Shown: positions 10,798 to 23,446, counted from the first letter of the stretch. The stretch is DNA of 64,000 nucleotides from Zopfochytrium polystomum (GCA_025765615.1 JAIVFJ010000067.1:62001-126000); one strand, 5' to 3'. The notes: generated by a model from the letters alone, not told the origin. Numbers and translations are program-made.

Positions 10798-12802
10798 ATG
10801 GATCTGTCCAGCCTCTCATCCTACTTCGATGTCGAGAAGATCACCGACACTTTCAACAAGGTCAAGAACGCCGTCCTGCAGCTGACCGAGTACCAAGTGA
10901 GTGCGGTGTGGTGTGACACCACGAGGCGAGGGAAGAGTGGCCGTTGACCGGAGCGATCGAGATGTGGAGAGCGAGAGAGAACGAGAATGAGAGGAGAGGG
11001 AGTACAGCTGCCTCTCTCTCTCTCTCTCTCGAACGCGAGACGTTGTTGGTCCCGCGTTCAACCTCGCCGCTTTGTCTCACCCATTTGTGTTTCCCCCTCT
11101 CAAGGTCAAAGTTCTCGACGCAACAAACAACGATCCATGTACTTGCTTGATCCCACCACCCCACCCTGCCTCTTTCCACCCTCTTAACTCGAATTTTGTT
11201 TTCGATCGTCGATAACCATCTCGTGTGATCGCTGCAGGGGGCGCTAGCTCCACCTTGATGACCGAGATCGCGAATGCGACAAACAACTACCAGTACTTTT
11301 CAGAGATCATGGATACTCTGTACAAACGGCTGCAGGAAAGTCCCGGACCCTACTGGCGGCAGCCGTACAAGGTAGCTGGATCGAGGGCCGACGGAGCTTC
11401 TTAAACACATTCCATCGCTGAAACCCTTTTTGTTTGAAGGCACTGCAACTGTTGGAGTACCTGATCAAAAACGGATCGGAACGAGTCGTCGACTACGCCA
11501 GAGAGCGTATTTACGAAGTGAAGGCGATGCGCAATTTCCACTACATTGACGAGAAGGGAAAGGATCAAGGCATCAACAGTGAGTATTTGTGCCGCGATCC
11601 TCCCTGCGGCTGATTGCAATCACGTAGTCCGTCAGCGTGCGAAGGAGATCGTCGATCTGCTCGGTGACACTGAAAAGATCCGATTGAGTCGGATAAAGGC
11701 CAAGGAAAACAGAGCAAAGTATACCGGGGTGGCTGGAGGTTCGGGATCGAGCGGTCGATACGGCGGTTTCGGCTCGGATGCTGGGGGCTATGGCGGATCC
11801 TACGGAGGCTCCTCCTACGGTGGAGGATATGGCGATTCATCCACGAACGGTGAGCCTCGATGTTCAGCTGATTCTGATCTGACCTGCCAGTCCCCGCACA
11901 CACAGGCGGTTTCCAGGACGACAGCTCCGACTACAGAAGTCCTCCCAGAAGCCCCATCCGAGAACCAGATGTTCCAACGACGACCAGGTACACGGATCAC
12001 AAGCGTATCTTGTCAATTCTGACAGTTTACCAGTCATACACCACAGTCGAAGATCAACATCAAAATTAAGAGTGAGGGTCAGTCTGCCGTGGCATCGTCT
12101 GCGACTGCGGCTGCGAAGGGAACAGGTGGTACAAACTTGCTGGACGTTGACGGCGACGACTGGGGCGAATTCACGAGCGCCCCCACGACCACGCAGGCGG
12201 CGCCGGCAAGCGCCCCGTCAAGCGGGTTTGCTGACTTCAGTAGTTTTCAATCTGCGCCAGCCGCTGCTCCCGCGCCATTCGCAGCATTTGGATCAACCAC
12301 TCCCTCCGGAATCAACCAAGCGCCAGGTTTTGGCGCCGCGTCTCCACTCGCAAAAGGTCCTTCGTCTGGTCTCCCGCCGGTTATGTTTACGCCGACACAA
12401 ACCCTCTCAACTCCTCCGCCAAAACCGTCTGGGATGGGCGACCTCTTTGGAGATTTCAACAACTTGAAGATTTCTTCTGCTGCTGCTACGCCAACAGGTT
12501 CTGCTTCCTCCTTTGGAAACAAGAAGGTGGGGACAGAAACGGCCCATTCGCGTTCAGAAACTGAAGCACAACTCATGCACGCATAGGGAAACGATCCATT
12601 TGCAAGCCTGGTGTCGTTGGACCCGAGCGCTTTGGCGGGGCCGGGAAAGAAGCAGGAAACTACAGGCCCAAGCTTGAGCGCCATGGCGACCACCATGTCC
12701 CCAGGAATTCTACAGCCGATGCGACCGTCCCAGACTTCACCAGCGGCGGCTCAGAGCACCAAGCGCTCGACGCAGAATTCTCTGCAAGATCTTCTCTTCT
12801 GA
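10798..12802 (+). CDS. Epsin-type ENTH-domain clathrin adaptor
   Basis: ENTH proteins bind phosphoinositides and recruit clathrin and adaptors at endocytic or trans-Golgi membranes. Residues ~1-150 form an ENTH domain: KITDTFNKVKNAVLQLTEYQ, then KVLDATNNDPWGASSTLM, YWRQPYKALQLLEYLIKNGSERVV and IRQRAKEIVDLLGD. The start matches epsinR/Ent3-type N-termini. Exons include 10798-10896, 11105-11138, 11238-11371, 11440-11578, 11628-11849 and 11906 onward, with the last intron near 12527-12586. After the ENTH domain come a Gly/Ser/Tyr-rich stretch and a disordered tail. The tail carries short acidic/aromatic motifs (DDWGEF, FADFSSF, GDLFGDF) and an NDPF, typical binding sites for adaptor ear domains and EH domains. 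No UIM was recognised, which favours the epsinR/Ent3 side over classical epsins. Confidence 0.88.
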
Positions 12803-13037
12803 TCGAATATTTCGCCGTCTTGTTGGCTGGCCCCAGAGATATGTTTCAGCTTTTCCCTATTGTCCGTTGCGCCCTCTTGTTTCATGTCCCTCTTGTTATT
12901 CGCTGTTTTTTGTTCTGTTGCTGTTTTGCGGCTGGGGCGGGCTGGCAGGAGGGGGGCAGTGTTGTTAAGAGGTGATGGGAAATGGTCGAGGCTGGAGCGA
13001 AGATTCCGAGCCACAGGGAAAAAGAAAATCTACCAAC

Positions 13038-16000
13038 ATGGACGTGGCGGTCGGGACCCGAGTGGAGGTCACAAGCAATAACACCCTCTGCGCAGGCACC
13101 GTCCGTTTCACTGGTCCCACATCGTTCGCCCCGGGCAACTGGGTTGGCATTGAGCTTGATGTGCCCAACGGAAAGAACGACGGATCCCTTCAGGGGACTC
13201 GGTACTTTGAATGCCAGCCCCTGCATGGCGTCTTTGTCAGAGCTTCTCAGATCAAGTCGATCCTGCCGTCAACGTCATCCATCCCATCATCTCGATCTGT
13301 AAGCAGTCATCATTTATGGTGTCAAGAATAACAAATGGCGTTACGCACAGAGCGACGCCGGCTCCGAAACTGTCACAGCCTCCTCAACGGCAAGGACATC
13401 AAAACCTGCCTCCTCGACGGCGAAACCGTCGGCAGCGAAAACGCTGAAAGGGTCAATCTCCACCCCGCGATCGCCGAACCTGGGAGCGCGAGCGACCCTT
13501 CCACCTAGCTCGGCAACGTCTGCATCCGCTAAAAGAATCTCCACCGCTGGATCATCGTCATCCAGCCCGTCTTCGCCGGTCGTTGGCTCGCGTGTCGCAA
13601 AAACAAAAGCGACAGCCCTCTCCGTCGCAAAGTCTCAGTCATCAGCACCAGCCTCCCCCGCGTTTGGGTCCCTTCCGTCCCCGTCCCCGCTCCGCGCCAT
13701 CGACAGCAATCCCACTTCACCAACTCCGACAAGCCAAGGCGCAGAGGAGCCCGACGAGCTTGGCGAAGTCGATTCGCCTCCTCAGGAGCTGGCCGAGGTC
13801 GACGAGGAGGACGTGGAGGACGGCGACGCAGGCAGCGGCGGCGCTACCACTCCTTATCGGAAGCCGTCGATCGTTCCTGCATCGAGGGCTGTGGAGGAGT
13901 CGGGCATCCCGACGGCGTTTGCAGCAGGATCTCCTTACGCGCCGTATGCTCGCCGTGAGTCTCGCGTGTTCGTCTCGGTGGAGGTCCAAGTCGATGCGGA
14001 CGATTTTGAAGAGGCAAAGAACGACGCCGCAGAGGTGAGTAAACCTTCGAGTCAACGGAACGCATTTGTTTTAACAGGATGAAATGTGCTTCGAAGGCTG
14101 CTTCGCTCGCGCGCGAGGTTGAAGATCTTAAGACAAAGCTCCGGTTGGCGGACCAACGTCGAAAGGACGAACGAGACAAAGGAATGGACATGGAGAAGTT
14201 GAGGCAGGAGCTGGATGCTGCGATTATTGCGAAAGCTGCTATGAACACGAAGATTTCTGACCTTCAGAATGAGCTGAAGGACACGCGAAAGATGATGACT
14301 GAAGCGATCGACAGCAAGCAGGTCATCGAGGGACAACTGCATGAGGCTCATGAGGCCTTAGAGATGATGACGCTAGACAAGGAGATGGCCGAAGAGAGGG
14401 CCGAAACGCTGTCAACAGAGATGGAAGCGCTGCAGGACAGGATCGACGAGCTGCAGATCGAACTAGAAGTGTTGCAAGAAGGTATGAATGGGCCAAGTTG
14501 CAAAAAGATGGGAACTTATAATGCGCACAGGCGGTGCACTGGATGATGAAGGGACTGGGGAGATGTCCAGCTCTGCGAAAATTCAGCAATTGGAGCGCCA
14601 AAATGATCGTCTGAAGGAGGCGCTCGTCCGGTAAGTCCTTTCTCCCGTCGTAGACTTCACCTGCTGATTGGCATTGGCTGCTGCAGTTTGCGAGATGTCA
14701 CTGCCAGCCAAGAGGCGGAGCTGAAGGACAAAATTTCCAGCCTCGAGCGAGACAATATGAATTACATTGATCAATCAAGTAAGTTTCCACGAGTTCGTTT
14801 CCTTGGTTCAACTTCTCAATTGGATTTGCTCGACTCGCAGACCAAGCAGCGCAGCTCGAAGAAAAGCTTCTGAACGCGGAAGCCCAAATTGAGTCCCTCA
14901 AAGCGAGCGTGGATTCCATGCTGGGAGCAGAAGAGACTGTTGAGTATTTGTCTGCCCAGAACCTCCAGTTGAATGAGGTTAGTACATCGACAGTGCTTAG
15001 ACTAGACTAGCTTTGACGGAGCCAATAGAAAATTGAAGAGCTGAAAGCGTCCGTTGAAGAGCTCGAGGCATTAAATGAGCTTAATTTGGAAATCGAGGAA
15101 AATCACGTTCTCACAGAACGCGAGCTCCAGGCCGAGATTGGTGTGTCTGTTCTGCTCAACCACGAAAACATTTTCCTAAACTTGATGGACAGATAAGAAA
15201 GACGCGATTATTCAACGTCTCAAGAACCGCGTCATTCAGCAGGACGAGTCATTGGGTGATTACGAACTGACAGTTCAGAAGTTCCGCGATCTTGTGAAAA
15301 CACTCCAAAGGTGAGCACCGCAAAATCACCGAGCAACGCTCAAATGCTTGTCTGAAAACAGCGACATGGAAGGCCTCCGAGAAGCGTCCAAAGAATCTGG
15401 CGCTACTCCTTCTCTTAATCCGACCGAAAAACCCGCAGAAATAGTCGCTCCCGTTGCTACCCGCAAGACGCAAGGCCGTGCCTTAGATATCGAACTACGA
15501 AAACTTGAGCTGCAGGAAGCCCTGGAACATCTGGATGTTGTGAAGGTCAAGCTTATCCCCTCCAGAGCGTCGCTTTTTTTTCTCAAGTCAAAAACAGAAC
15601 TACCTTCCGGACAAATTCTTCCGCGAGGAGTACGACTCCATTCTGTGCATGCTTCTCGTAAAGCGACTTCTCTTCAAGTCCACAATGATCAGAACGTTTT
15701 TGGAGCAAACAACCAGCGCGGAGGCTGAACCCGAGGAAAGAAGCCACTCGGCGCAGGTTTGTTCTGCCTTTAATTATATAATGGGACGGAGCGGGGTGTG
15801 CGAAGGAATCTACGCGGCAAACCGGAGACACCACTCATTGTCCTCCTATCACAGTTACAAGCTAGGCTTGTCGCAATCTCCATTGTCTCAGTCCGATTCC
15901 TTGGTTTTATGGAAAACTCGCCTCCGGGCTGGTTTGGCTCCATGGGCAAGCTGCTGACGGACCTGCAACCCATTGAGAAACGGTTTGTTGTCCTGAAATC

Positions 16001-18494
16001 GGCTCTATAGCCACGCCCCTAACGCCCATTCCCATTACTACCTCCAAGGCTGGACGCTTTGCTTCAGGCTCTGAAACTAGACGAGCCTCTCCCATCTGAT
16101 TTGATGACCGAGCTGCAGAGGTTGGTTTGGTTCCTTTGAGGCCGCGTGCTTATAAGGTTTTAGGCACAAAACCCAGATGGAATATATTGCCGACCGCAAC
16201 ATCAAGTACGAGAACATCAGCAGCATTGGGGTTCAAAACTGGGCCACTGCCTCCGTCGATTCTATCGCCACCAGTATCAACCAGCTGGAATGTGAACTAG
16301 ACCGCTTACCGGGATGCTTTAACTTGACTGTTGACGGTTAGTCTTTGTTACAAATTCTTCCTGCTGGCTCACATGATTCTGAATATTTCATAAGATTCGA
16401 CATTGATAAATTCTGTTAACGAGATAAAGACTTCCTACGTAGGATCTTTCCAAGAAGCAAAGGAGGCTATTCGCCAGTTTAAGATCGCTGTCCGGTAAGC
16501 GGTGGGACAATTAGCGAAATTGGCAGACTAAAGGAAAGTAGCAAACTTCGGCGGAGAATGGACGAAATAATCGACAGAAAGCAGACGTTCAAACTTGACT
16601 TCGTATTTGAGCTTCCTGAGTTGAACAAGCAAGTTTTGAAAACGGTTGACTACCTCGCTGTCGTAAGTTCTCGCTCTCGCTTGCCCCTCAGTCGAACATA
16701 ACTGCTAAACTATAAACTGCAGTTGATTGCTCATATCTCCACTCACATTCAAAATGAAGCTGAAGAAAGACTGGCACCTTCGGTTGTTATTCTGCTTCAG
16801 CTTTCCCAAATTGCGAGTGAGTCGCAGCTTTCCAGTCGCGAGGATCGCCCTGGCACTGCTTTGGCAGCATTTGTGTCAAAACTGCAAGAGCGAGTGGAGG
16901 AGCTTCAGGACCGTCTCAACGAGCAATCGACGCTCGAGCGAGGTTTGTGGCAAATTGCTGACGATGGAGTGGTGTTCACCTGAGCAACATTTCGAAACAG
17001 TTGTAATGAAGCCACCACCTTGGATTGATCGATCACTCACTCTCAAGTCCGAGTTCCTCATCAACACCGATATGCAGCGGCAAATAGAGTCGCTGAACGA
17101 CGAAGTTATTGTTCTCGTGACAGAAGTCAATCAGAAACGACAGTACTACCAGGAAGCATCTGTAAAAATTGATTTGCTGGAGAGGAAGCTTGAGGGATCG
17201 CGGGGACAGGTAACTTATTACTCTAATTTTTTTTTTGTGCACATCAATCGACTCACACGTCACCAAGGCGGACAAGATAGCGAACTTAGAGAGTCGTGTG
17301 CAAAGGCTTATGGAAAAGGAGCGAGAGTTTGCTGAGGCCGCAGAGCACTTGCAAGAGGAAAATCGCCGCCTGGAGCAGGAACTAACCCAGCAAAAGCGAT
17401 TGTCGCGCCGACCGGAGAAATATGGTAAGATTTTCTTGCGCCTGACCCGTTTGGGGGTTATACCTTTAACACCAGTGCTCCTCCAGGGTCTCCGTCGCCC
17501 GCTGCGAAAAAGTTGACACCGACTATGGAATCGACAGCAAAGCTCGAAAACATTTTCTCCGAAGTTTCGAGCACAGTCGTGAATCCCCTTCCGCGGAGCG
17601 GAGGAATGGATATCCAAGAGAGCATTGAGATGCTCATGGACGGAAACATCGCTGCTCAGGTGAAGATTTTGCGGTTGTGTGCTTTTTGCCACGGTTAATG
17701 AATCCTTTGTCGCTGTCGCTACGGGCACGCATTCGCACGCGCACGCGCACACTCCGAAAAAAACGTTGTCTCGTTCCTACCCTCCCCCAGTTTGACTCGC
17801 TCCGGTCGGCACTGCGGTACTTGCGGGCGGAAAACTCTCGGCTCAAGGCCCAGAGGCTTCGAGACGTGTCCAACGTGCTGTTTGCGCCGTCGGACCCGCT
17901 GATGCGCAAGCACTACTCGGTGGCGCACTCGGAGCCGGCCGAGTCCTACTACGCCACGAGCCGCGTGCCGGGGATTTCGCAGGCGCAGATGACGGACCTT
18001 TTGCGCGACTCCAAGGCGCTGATCCGCGACGTGCAGGAGGCGGGCGTGAGCCTGAAGGTGGTGGACGTGGCGAAGAAGGGCGGATCGGGGAAGCCGGCGG
18101 GGGCGCGGTGGTCGAGCCTGCAGACGGAGCCGCTGTTCCAGTTCAAGAGCCAGGTGGAGAAGATGAACCAGCTGGCGAAGCGGGGACAAAACATCACGGA
18201 ACGCGTGAAGCAGTTTTCGGCAAAAATGGACGATGCGGAAGGAGGGGTGGGCGTCTCTCTTGAATTTTTTTGGCCCCTTTTGGTCAAAACCCGAAATAAC
18301 TTCGCTCTTCTTTTTTATAATTTCCTTCTCAGGAAAAATCCAAGCCACTCGGTCGGCTCCCGCTGCTCGGCAGGGTGCAAGTCCCAAACCTCCTCATCAG
18401 CCCGACCGCGCCGGCGCCGGCAAACAACCGCGTGGGAATGATTCTCACGTCGAGAGCCGAGTGGGAGAAAATCCACTCTATTTTCCTAAAGTAA
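13038..18494 (+). CDS. DCTN1: Dynactin subunit 1 (p150Glued)
   Basis: p150Glued links cytoplasmic dynein to microtubules and cargo. The N-terminus is a CAP-Gly domain (residues ~1-75: GTVRFTGPTSFAPGNWVGIEL, then GKNDGSLQGTRYF with the GKNDG groove that binds EB and tubulin tails). A Ser/Thr/Lys/Pro-rich basic linker follows, then a long coiled coil from about 14,080 (EVEDLKTKLRLADQRRKDE, ELDAAIIAKAAMNTKISDL). Next is the helical dynactin central region between 15,600 and 16,700 (PDKFFREEYDSILCMLLVKR, PPGWFGSMGKLLTDLQPIE). A second coiled coil lies near 17,080-17,400, and the gene ends in a basic, weakly conserved C-terminal segment. Many short introns break the gene. The estimated product of about 1,200 residues is close to the usual ~1,280. 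It is co-directional with its neighbours epsin and SPAG1. Confidence 0.93.
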
Positions 18495-19069
18495 AGAGAA
18501 GGAGGAGTAGGTTTCCATTTTCGCTATACGTTTTGTTTTTTTTTCTTCCTTTTTATGTAGCGTTGCTTTGGATTAGATTTCTTAAAGGAGATGCTGGGCC
18601 GAGGCCAGCAACTGTGCGTAGCCGCCCATTGTCGTCGGGTGACAAATTGATGGAGGGATGGAGGGATGGATGGATGGTGCGGTAAATATCTGTTGGTCCA
18701 TACATTCACATATGCCTATGCCTATGTGTGCTGGTGGCGGTCGCTGTCGAGGTGAAAGCAAGGCGATTTGCTGGGTGAAAATCCCGCACGTGTATTTGAA
18801 AAAAGCTTTAAAAAAAAAATCAAAAACAAGAAAAACACTCACCCAAAGTAATGTTACGCCATGCAGCCGGGCGGGCCGCGTATAACCACCGTGGGTAGGT
18901 GGTGCGGGTGACTATCACACACATGGACTCGTTTACAGTATTGTACGTACGCGCACTGTTCGCGCTTCAAGGAACGGAGCATTTTGGACAGTGTTTGGGG
19001 GCGGGATTGTTTGTTTCGTTCTCGGAAGCAACCGCGCCTCCCGTGGGACATTTGTGGGAGAGAGAGAGA

Positions 19070-19118
<49 letters not shown>

Positions 19119-19234
19119 GAGACAGAGAGACAGAGAGACCGAGAGAGGGAGAGAGACAGAGAGACATACAGGCAGAAAGTGAAGATATCACATCACACAA
19201 GGCTGCAAACAATTCACCCAACATCAATATCATC
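18495..19234. other. Intergenic region with purine (GA) tract before SPAG1
   Basis: The interval between DCTN1 and SPAG1 has no supported gene. A TGGA-type short repeat lies near 18,648-18,678. A GAGA tract fills most of the last 190 bp before the SPAG1 start. Confidence 0.6.
19050..19162. repeat. (GA)n microsatellite, slightly interrupted
   Basis: About 110 bp is almost entirely GA dinucleotides, with a few C interruptions. It ends about 70 bp before the SPAG1 ATG, so it lies in the promoter or 5' UTR. Confidence 0.95.
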
Positions 19235-22200
19235 ATGCCGGCCGTTGCACGATCGCGCCACCACCACCACCACCACACCAGCCCGCCGTCCATAGACCGC
19301 TCCGACTTTCGGGCCCTGGCGTCCCAGCTCGCCCCCAACGGCGGCGGTGGGTCCGATCGTCTCGACGGCGAGTGCGATCCCGCGGACCCCGCCCACGTGC
19401 CCGCCGACGACGATTACGACGTCTCTCACCTCGACTACGCCTGGGTGGCCCAGGCCACCAGCATCGACGAGCTCTCCAAGCTGCTGCGCGTCCTGAGGCA
19501 AGTCGTGGTGGTGGTGGTGGTGGTGCCCCCAATGCGCGCACGCGACGCGCACCCCCCGCATCCTCTCCCCCACCTTGAATGAATAGGGCCATGACCCATA
19601 ATCATCCCACATCCCGCATCCCTAGAGTGTGTGTGTCCCTGTCCAGACTGAAAGGCTAATTTCGTGCATTCGACCTCGGCTAGATCCGGAAAGGAAGGCT
19701 TCTACCCGGATCTTGAAAAAGCCTTTCTTCAGCGCATTGAAACGCTGGATCCAAAGCGCAGGTGAGCTGCGTGCTGTGCTCTCTCTCTCGCTTCTTTTTC
19801 GACTTGCTCATTTTGAGTCAGAGTGGATCGTGTCGTCCCTCCCTCTTTCAAGGAGATTCAAAAGATTAGCCACGACCTCTTGTCATGGGCAGAAACGATC
19901 AAGTCGACGGACAGCTTGCTCAAACAAAGTGAAAAGACCTCCAACAAAATCGTATCCCTACCCCCGGTCCGAAACAAGAATAACTCGGTCGACAAACCCG
20001 CACCAGCGACGCGGGAACAGACGAAGGACATTTTCGAAGATGCATCGCGCGAAGAAAGTGATTCATCCCGAGGTTCCTCCTCAGATGATGGAGAGAGTGA
20101 CTCCAAGACCTCTTCCTCATCGTCAACGTCATCACAGACGAGCCCGCGACCAGAAGTCCGCGGAATCTTGAAATCACCAAGCCCCGATTCCGCAGCAAAA
20201 AAACACGTTCGCTTCAAGGATCAGGTTGATGCTTTACAAAAGGCGGCGTTGATGCGAAAGCAAAAGGAAGAGCGGCGGAAACATGTTGCAGAGATGCAAG
20301 CGCAGAAGGCTGCTTCCAAGAAGCGAAGAAAACCGAAAAAGGGGCATCATCCGTCCTCCCCACCAGAGGTTATCGCGCCGGAGGCCAATCCAATCCCCGC
20401 TTCGAAAACTGCATTGACCGAAACCAAGGAGTCTGCAACTAGTGAGGACTGCGCGAAACCAGAAGGTTCGAGCAGAATAAAGTCTTACGATTACCGCGCG
20501 TGGGATAGACTGGACGTGGACTCCGAACTGAAAAGGCTTGACGAGGAGACCGCTCCCAAGAGCAAAGCCCGAATAAACAAGGTCTCGGATTCTGTCGTTC
20601 CGACCGACGTCACCTCTCCCCTTAGCGACCCAAAGGAAGTCGAACTGCTTGCGGACAAGGAGAAAATCAAAGGGAATGAAGCCTTCAAGGCTGGCGACTG
20701 GCAAGAAGCGGTGGGATCTTTGCAACATGGGCTCGCCAGACAATGCTCTAATCTTGATTACCTGTAGTTTGATTACTACACGAGGAGTCTTAGCTTGATG
20801 GAAAAAGCGAATGTCTACACCAACCGAGCAATCACTGGCATCAAGCTGGGGAAGTTTGAATTGGCAGAAGATGACTGCACGCGTTAGTATTGGGTCGGTA
20901 CCTTGAAAGCCAGAGCTCCTAACGGACAACGAACCAAAACAACAGGCGCTCTCTCCCTCAACGATCCGGAGTTCAACTTTAAAGCCTATTTACGGCGTGG
21001 ATCTGCAAGAATAAAACGCGGTCGCTACGCCGAAGCTGTGGAGGACCTCGACCAAGCTCTAGCATTATCCCCGGGCAACAAAGAAGTCGGCAACCTTAGG
21101 CGAGAAGCCGAGAACAAACTGAAAAGTGTCGAAGGCGACGCATATCAGGCCAAGCTGAAACCCAAAACAAAGCTCAAGATTGTTGAGGTGGATGAGGACG
21201 ACGTTGAAGGCGAAATCGTGACGCCTCTTGCACGTCAGAACGCATTAACCCAAGCTCAGAGAAGTTCCATCGATCAACGTGAAGGCTCCGTCGGTCTGCC
21301 GTTCAATGAACGAGTTCCGTCGTACTCGAATCTTTCACCCGAATCGTTGCGAAAACTCAAAGGAAAACGGCCTGCCCACGAAGCAGATGAGGCTATCTAC
21401 CAAACTGAACCAATCGAGCAAACAAACCGCGCTGCCCCGAGATCATCTGAGGCGCCGTCACCAACTTCCCTGGACACAGTCTCTGCATTGGACGAGAATG
21501 CACTGAAAGAAGTCAAAATAATGGCGGATTTGGAGGCTGCAAACTCTCTCTCGAAACGGGACTCGGGAATTCATTTGGTCGTGGAGGACGTGGACGAAGA
21601 CTCCGATGTGGATGCGGAGGCCACTGTGGAGGAACCGGTACCGATAGTTCCCTTCCCAGCGGAGTGCAACACGACCAGAGAGTCCTGTCAGGTTGACGAT
21701 GTTGAAAATTCTGAGAAGGCGGCAACATCCAAGCCCTCCTTATCGATTCAACCGGAATCACTGATCGCTGCGCACCGCAACAGTTTGAAACGCTCAACTC
21801 CCGAAGCGTCGATGTTGGTGAGAATTCATTCGAAATACGCCCCTTCCCTTTTTTTATTCTTTCGACTTCCATTACCGCGAAAGCTGGCCGCACATTGTTT
21901 CACACCGCCACTTCAGCCCCCAGCAAAAACCTCATATGAATTTGAAGGCGTCTGGCGAACGATCCGGCAGCAGTCCGACAAGTGGATGGCCTTTGTGCAC
22001 AGCCATAGCCCGGAGCGACTGTTGACTGTCATGGCGAAAGTCGGGAACCCGAGCGTCTTGCCCGACGTCTTTCGTGCAATGAACTTGCTTCTTGAACAAG
22101 GTGGAGTGGTGTCTAATTTCTGTCCCCTTTGCCGGATTTGGTTCGTTGACTGTCTCTTACTCACTTCTCCTTCATCCCACCGACAGATCGCGATTACGTG

Positions 22201-22442
22201 GTCGAGTCCCTCGAGCAATTCCGCAAGCTTCCACGTCTTGCTGTGTTGGTCGGTTTCTTCTCCAAGGCCGAGCGAGCAGGTTTGTTTCCCACCGCCTGAA
22301 GCTTTAGTCTCCGAACTGATTTCAAACCGGGCGTTTGTCCCTGTTTTCAATATCTCGCACTCTAGACTTTTTGCAGCTGCTCGATTCGGTTCGCGACGCT
22401 TCGCCGAAGTGCTTTGATGGTTTCAAGTCTCTGACGAAATGA
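19235..22442 (+). CDS. SPAG1: SPAG1 / DNAAF13 axonemal dynein assembly factor
   Basis: SPAG1 is a TPR co-chaperone that helps pre-assemble ciliary dynein arms with HSP90/HSP70 and R2TP. The match covers the family's distinctive N-terminus (HLDYAWVAQATSIDELSKLL, VLRSGKEGFYPDLEKAF), the SYDYRAWDRLDVDSEL motif, a TPR domain (KIKGNEAFKAGDWQEAV, YTNRAITGIKLGKFELAEDD, YLRRGSARIKRGRYAEA) and a C-terminal RPAP3_C domain (YEFEGVWRTIRQQSDKWMAF ... FFSKAERADFLQLLDSV). RPAP3 shares the last parts, but the N-terminus argues for SPAG1. Only one TPR block is present, whereas human SPAG1 has three, so this is a compact form. A poly-His run follows the start. Between the N-terminal domain and the TPRs lies a basic insert with RGILK and KHVRF, a SILK plus RVxF pair typical of PP1-binding proteins. 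Confidence 0.88.
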
Positions 22443-22932
22443 TGATGGATTGAAGAAATGCTTTTCCTTCCCCCCACTTTTCCTACGTGTTTAAAACTGT
22501 TCTTTTTCTTCCCCACAGTTTCTTCCTCCTTTCCTCACCTCTGACTTTTTTTTCTCTCACTTCCCCCGCTTTCTCCCGTTTCTGTTCCTCCCTTTCTCAA
22601 AACTTTCTTTTTTTATTTCTTGCCAACACACAGCCACTCAATCAGCACAACAGAGTAAGAAGATCCAAACCGAAAAAAAAAGTTCAATACATTACAAACA
22701 GATATCTTTCGATCCACTCACGGGGTACGTGGTGAAGGAGGGGGCGACAACTGCCAAAATACACCTTCGCTTCTTCACCCTCCCATCACGTCTCCGCTCT
22801 CTTCCGACCCAAACGCAGGTCCTGATCGGCTGCGAGGGCACTGTCATTCTTCTCCCCATCAATCGTTGATCCTCCTTGTTCATGCTCTTTTTTCTCTAAT
22901 GTCACCACCTTTGTTGAGGGCGATCTAGGCGC

Positions 22933-23046
22933 CCTGCACAGTGATTGGGGATGAAGAAGTTCCCATTTATTGTAAGGATGTGCTTGGGAAGGTGCAACAC
23001 GATCAAGGCATACCTGCACAGTGATTGGGGATGAAGAAGTTCCCAT
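22933..23046. repeat. 34-bp direct repeat, two copies 80 bp apart
   Basis: The 34 bases at 22933-22966 recur exactly at 23013-23046; both begin CCTGCACAGTGATTGGGG. The 46 bp between them differ. This may be a duplication footprint or a short tandem unit that has partly diverged. Confidence 0.9.
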
Positions 23047-23208
23047 GATCACTGAATGTAAACAAGAACTGATTATAAAGGACCTCGGAGAATAGGGAGA
23101 AAAAGAAGAAGTAGAAGGAAATTGGCAAAAGAAGGGGCTTGTGCATTATTTCTTCTCAACAACCTTGCGACAAACAGTCGCGCCCCCAGGTTTGGAACAG
23201 ATGAACGC

Positions 23209-23262
23209 GTTGACGAGTCTTCGTGCCCCCCCCCCCCCCCCGGGGCGCGAAGACTCGTCAAC
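23209..23262. repeat. Inverted repeat flanking a poly-C run
   Basis: GTTGACGAGTCTTCGTGCCCC on the left pairs with the reverse complement ending at 23262, with one mismatch in 21. The centre is an uninterrupted C run. As DNA or RNA it would form a long GC-rich hairpin. It lies about 190 bp before the oxidoreductase relic. Confidence 0.85.
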
Positions 23263-23446
23263 ACGGGGGTGAAGGTATCGTAGTGCGGCTGCAAACTCTA
23301 TCGCTGGTGATTTAAAAAGTCGAATGGAACTAGTTGCATCCTGATTCACAGCGTGAATAACGCACAGTTGGTTGTTGGGTTGTTAATATGGTCGATTGCA
23401 GTAAGAAGACCAGAGGCAGGGGCGGACGGACGGTCGGACGGACGCG

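Larger units (their letters stand above)
22443..23446. other. Intergenic region with a 34-bp direct repeat and a large hairpin
   Basis: No supported gene lies between SPAG1 and the oxidoreductase relic. The first part is pyrimidine-rich (3' end of SPAG1). The rest holds a 34-bp direct repeat and an inverted repeat with a poly-C centre, listed separately. Confidence 0.6.

Noticed and set aside
18967..19338. Minus-strand frame with poly-Leu/Ser
   Set aside because: It is only the complement of the GA microsatellite.
20460..22442. Reading of the TPR gene as RPAP3
   Set aside because: The central motif and C-terminal domain are shared with RPAP3, but the N-terminal block with VLRSGKEGFYPDL is characteristic of SPAG1.
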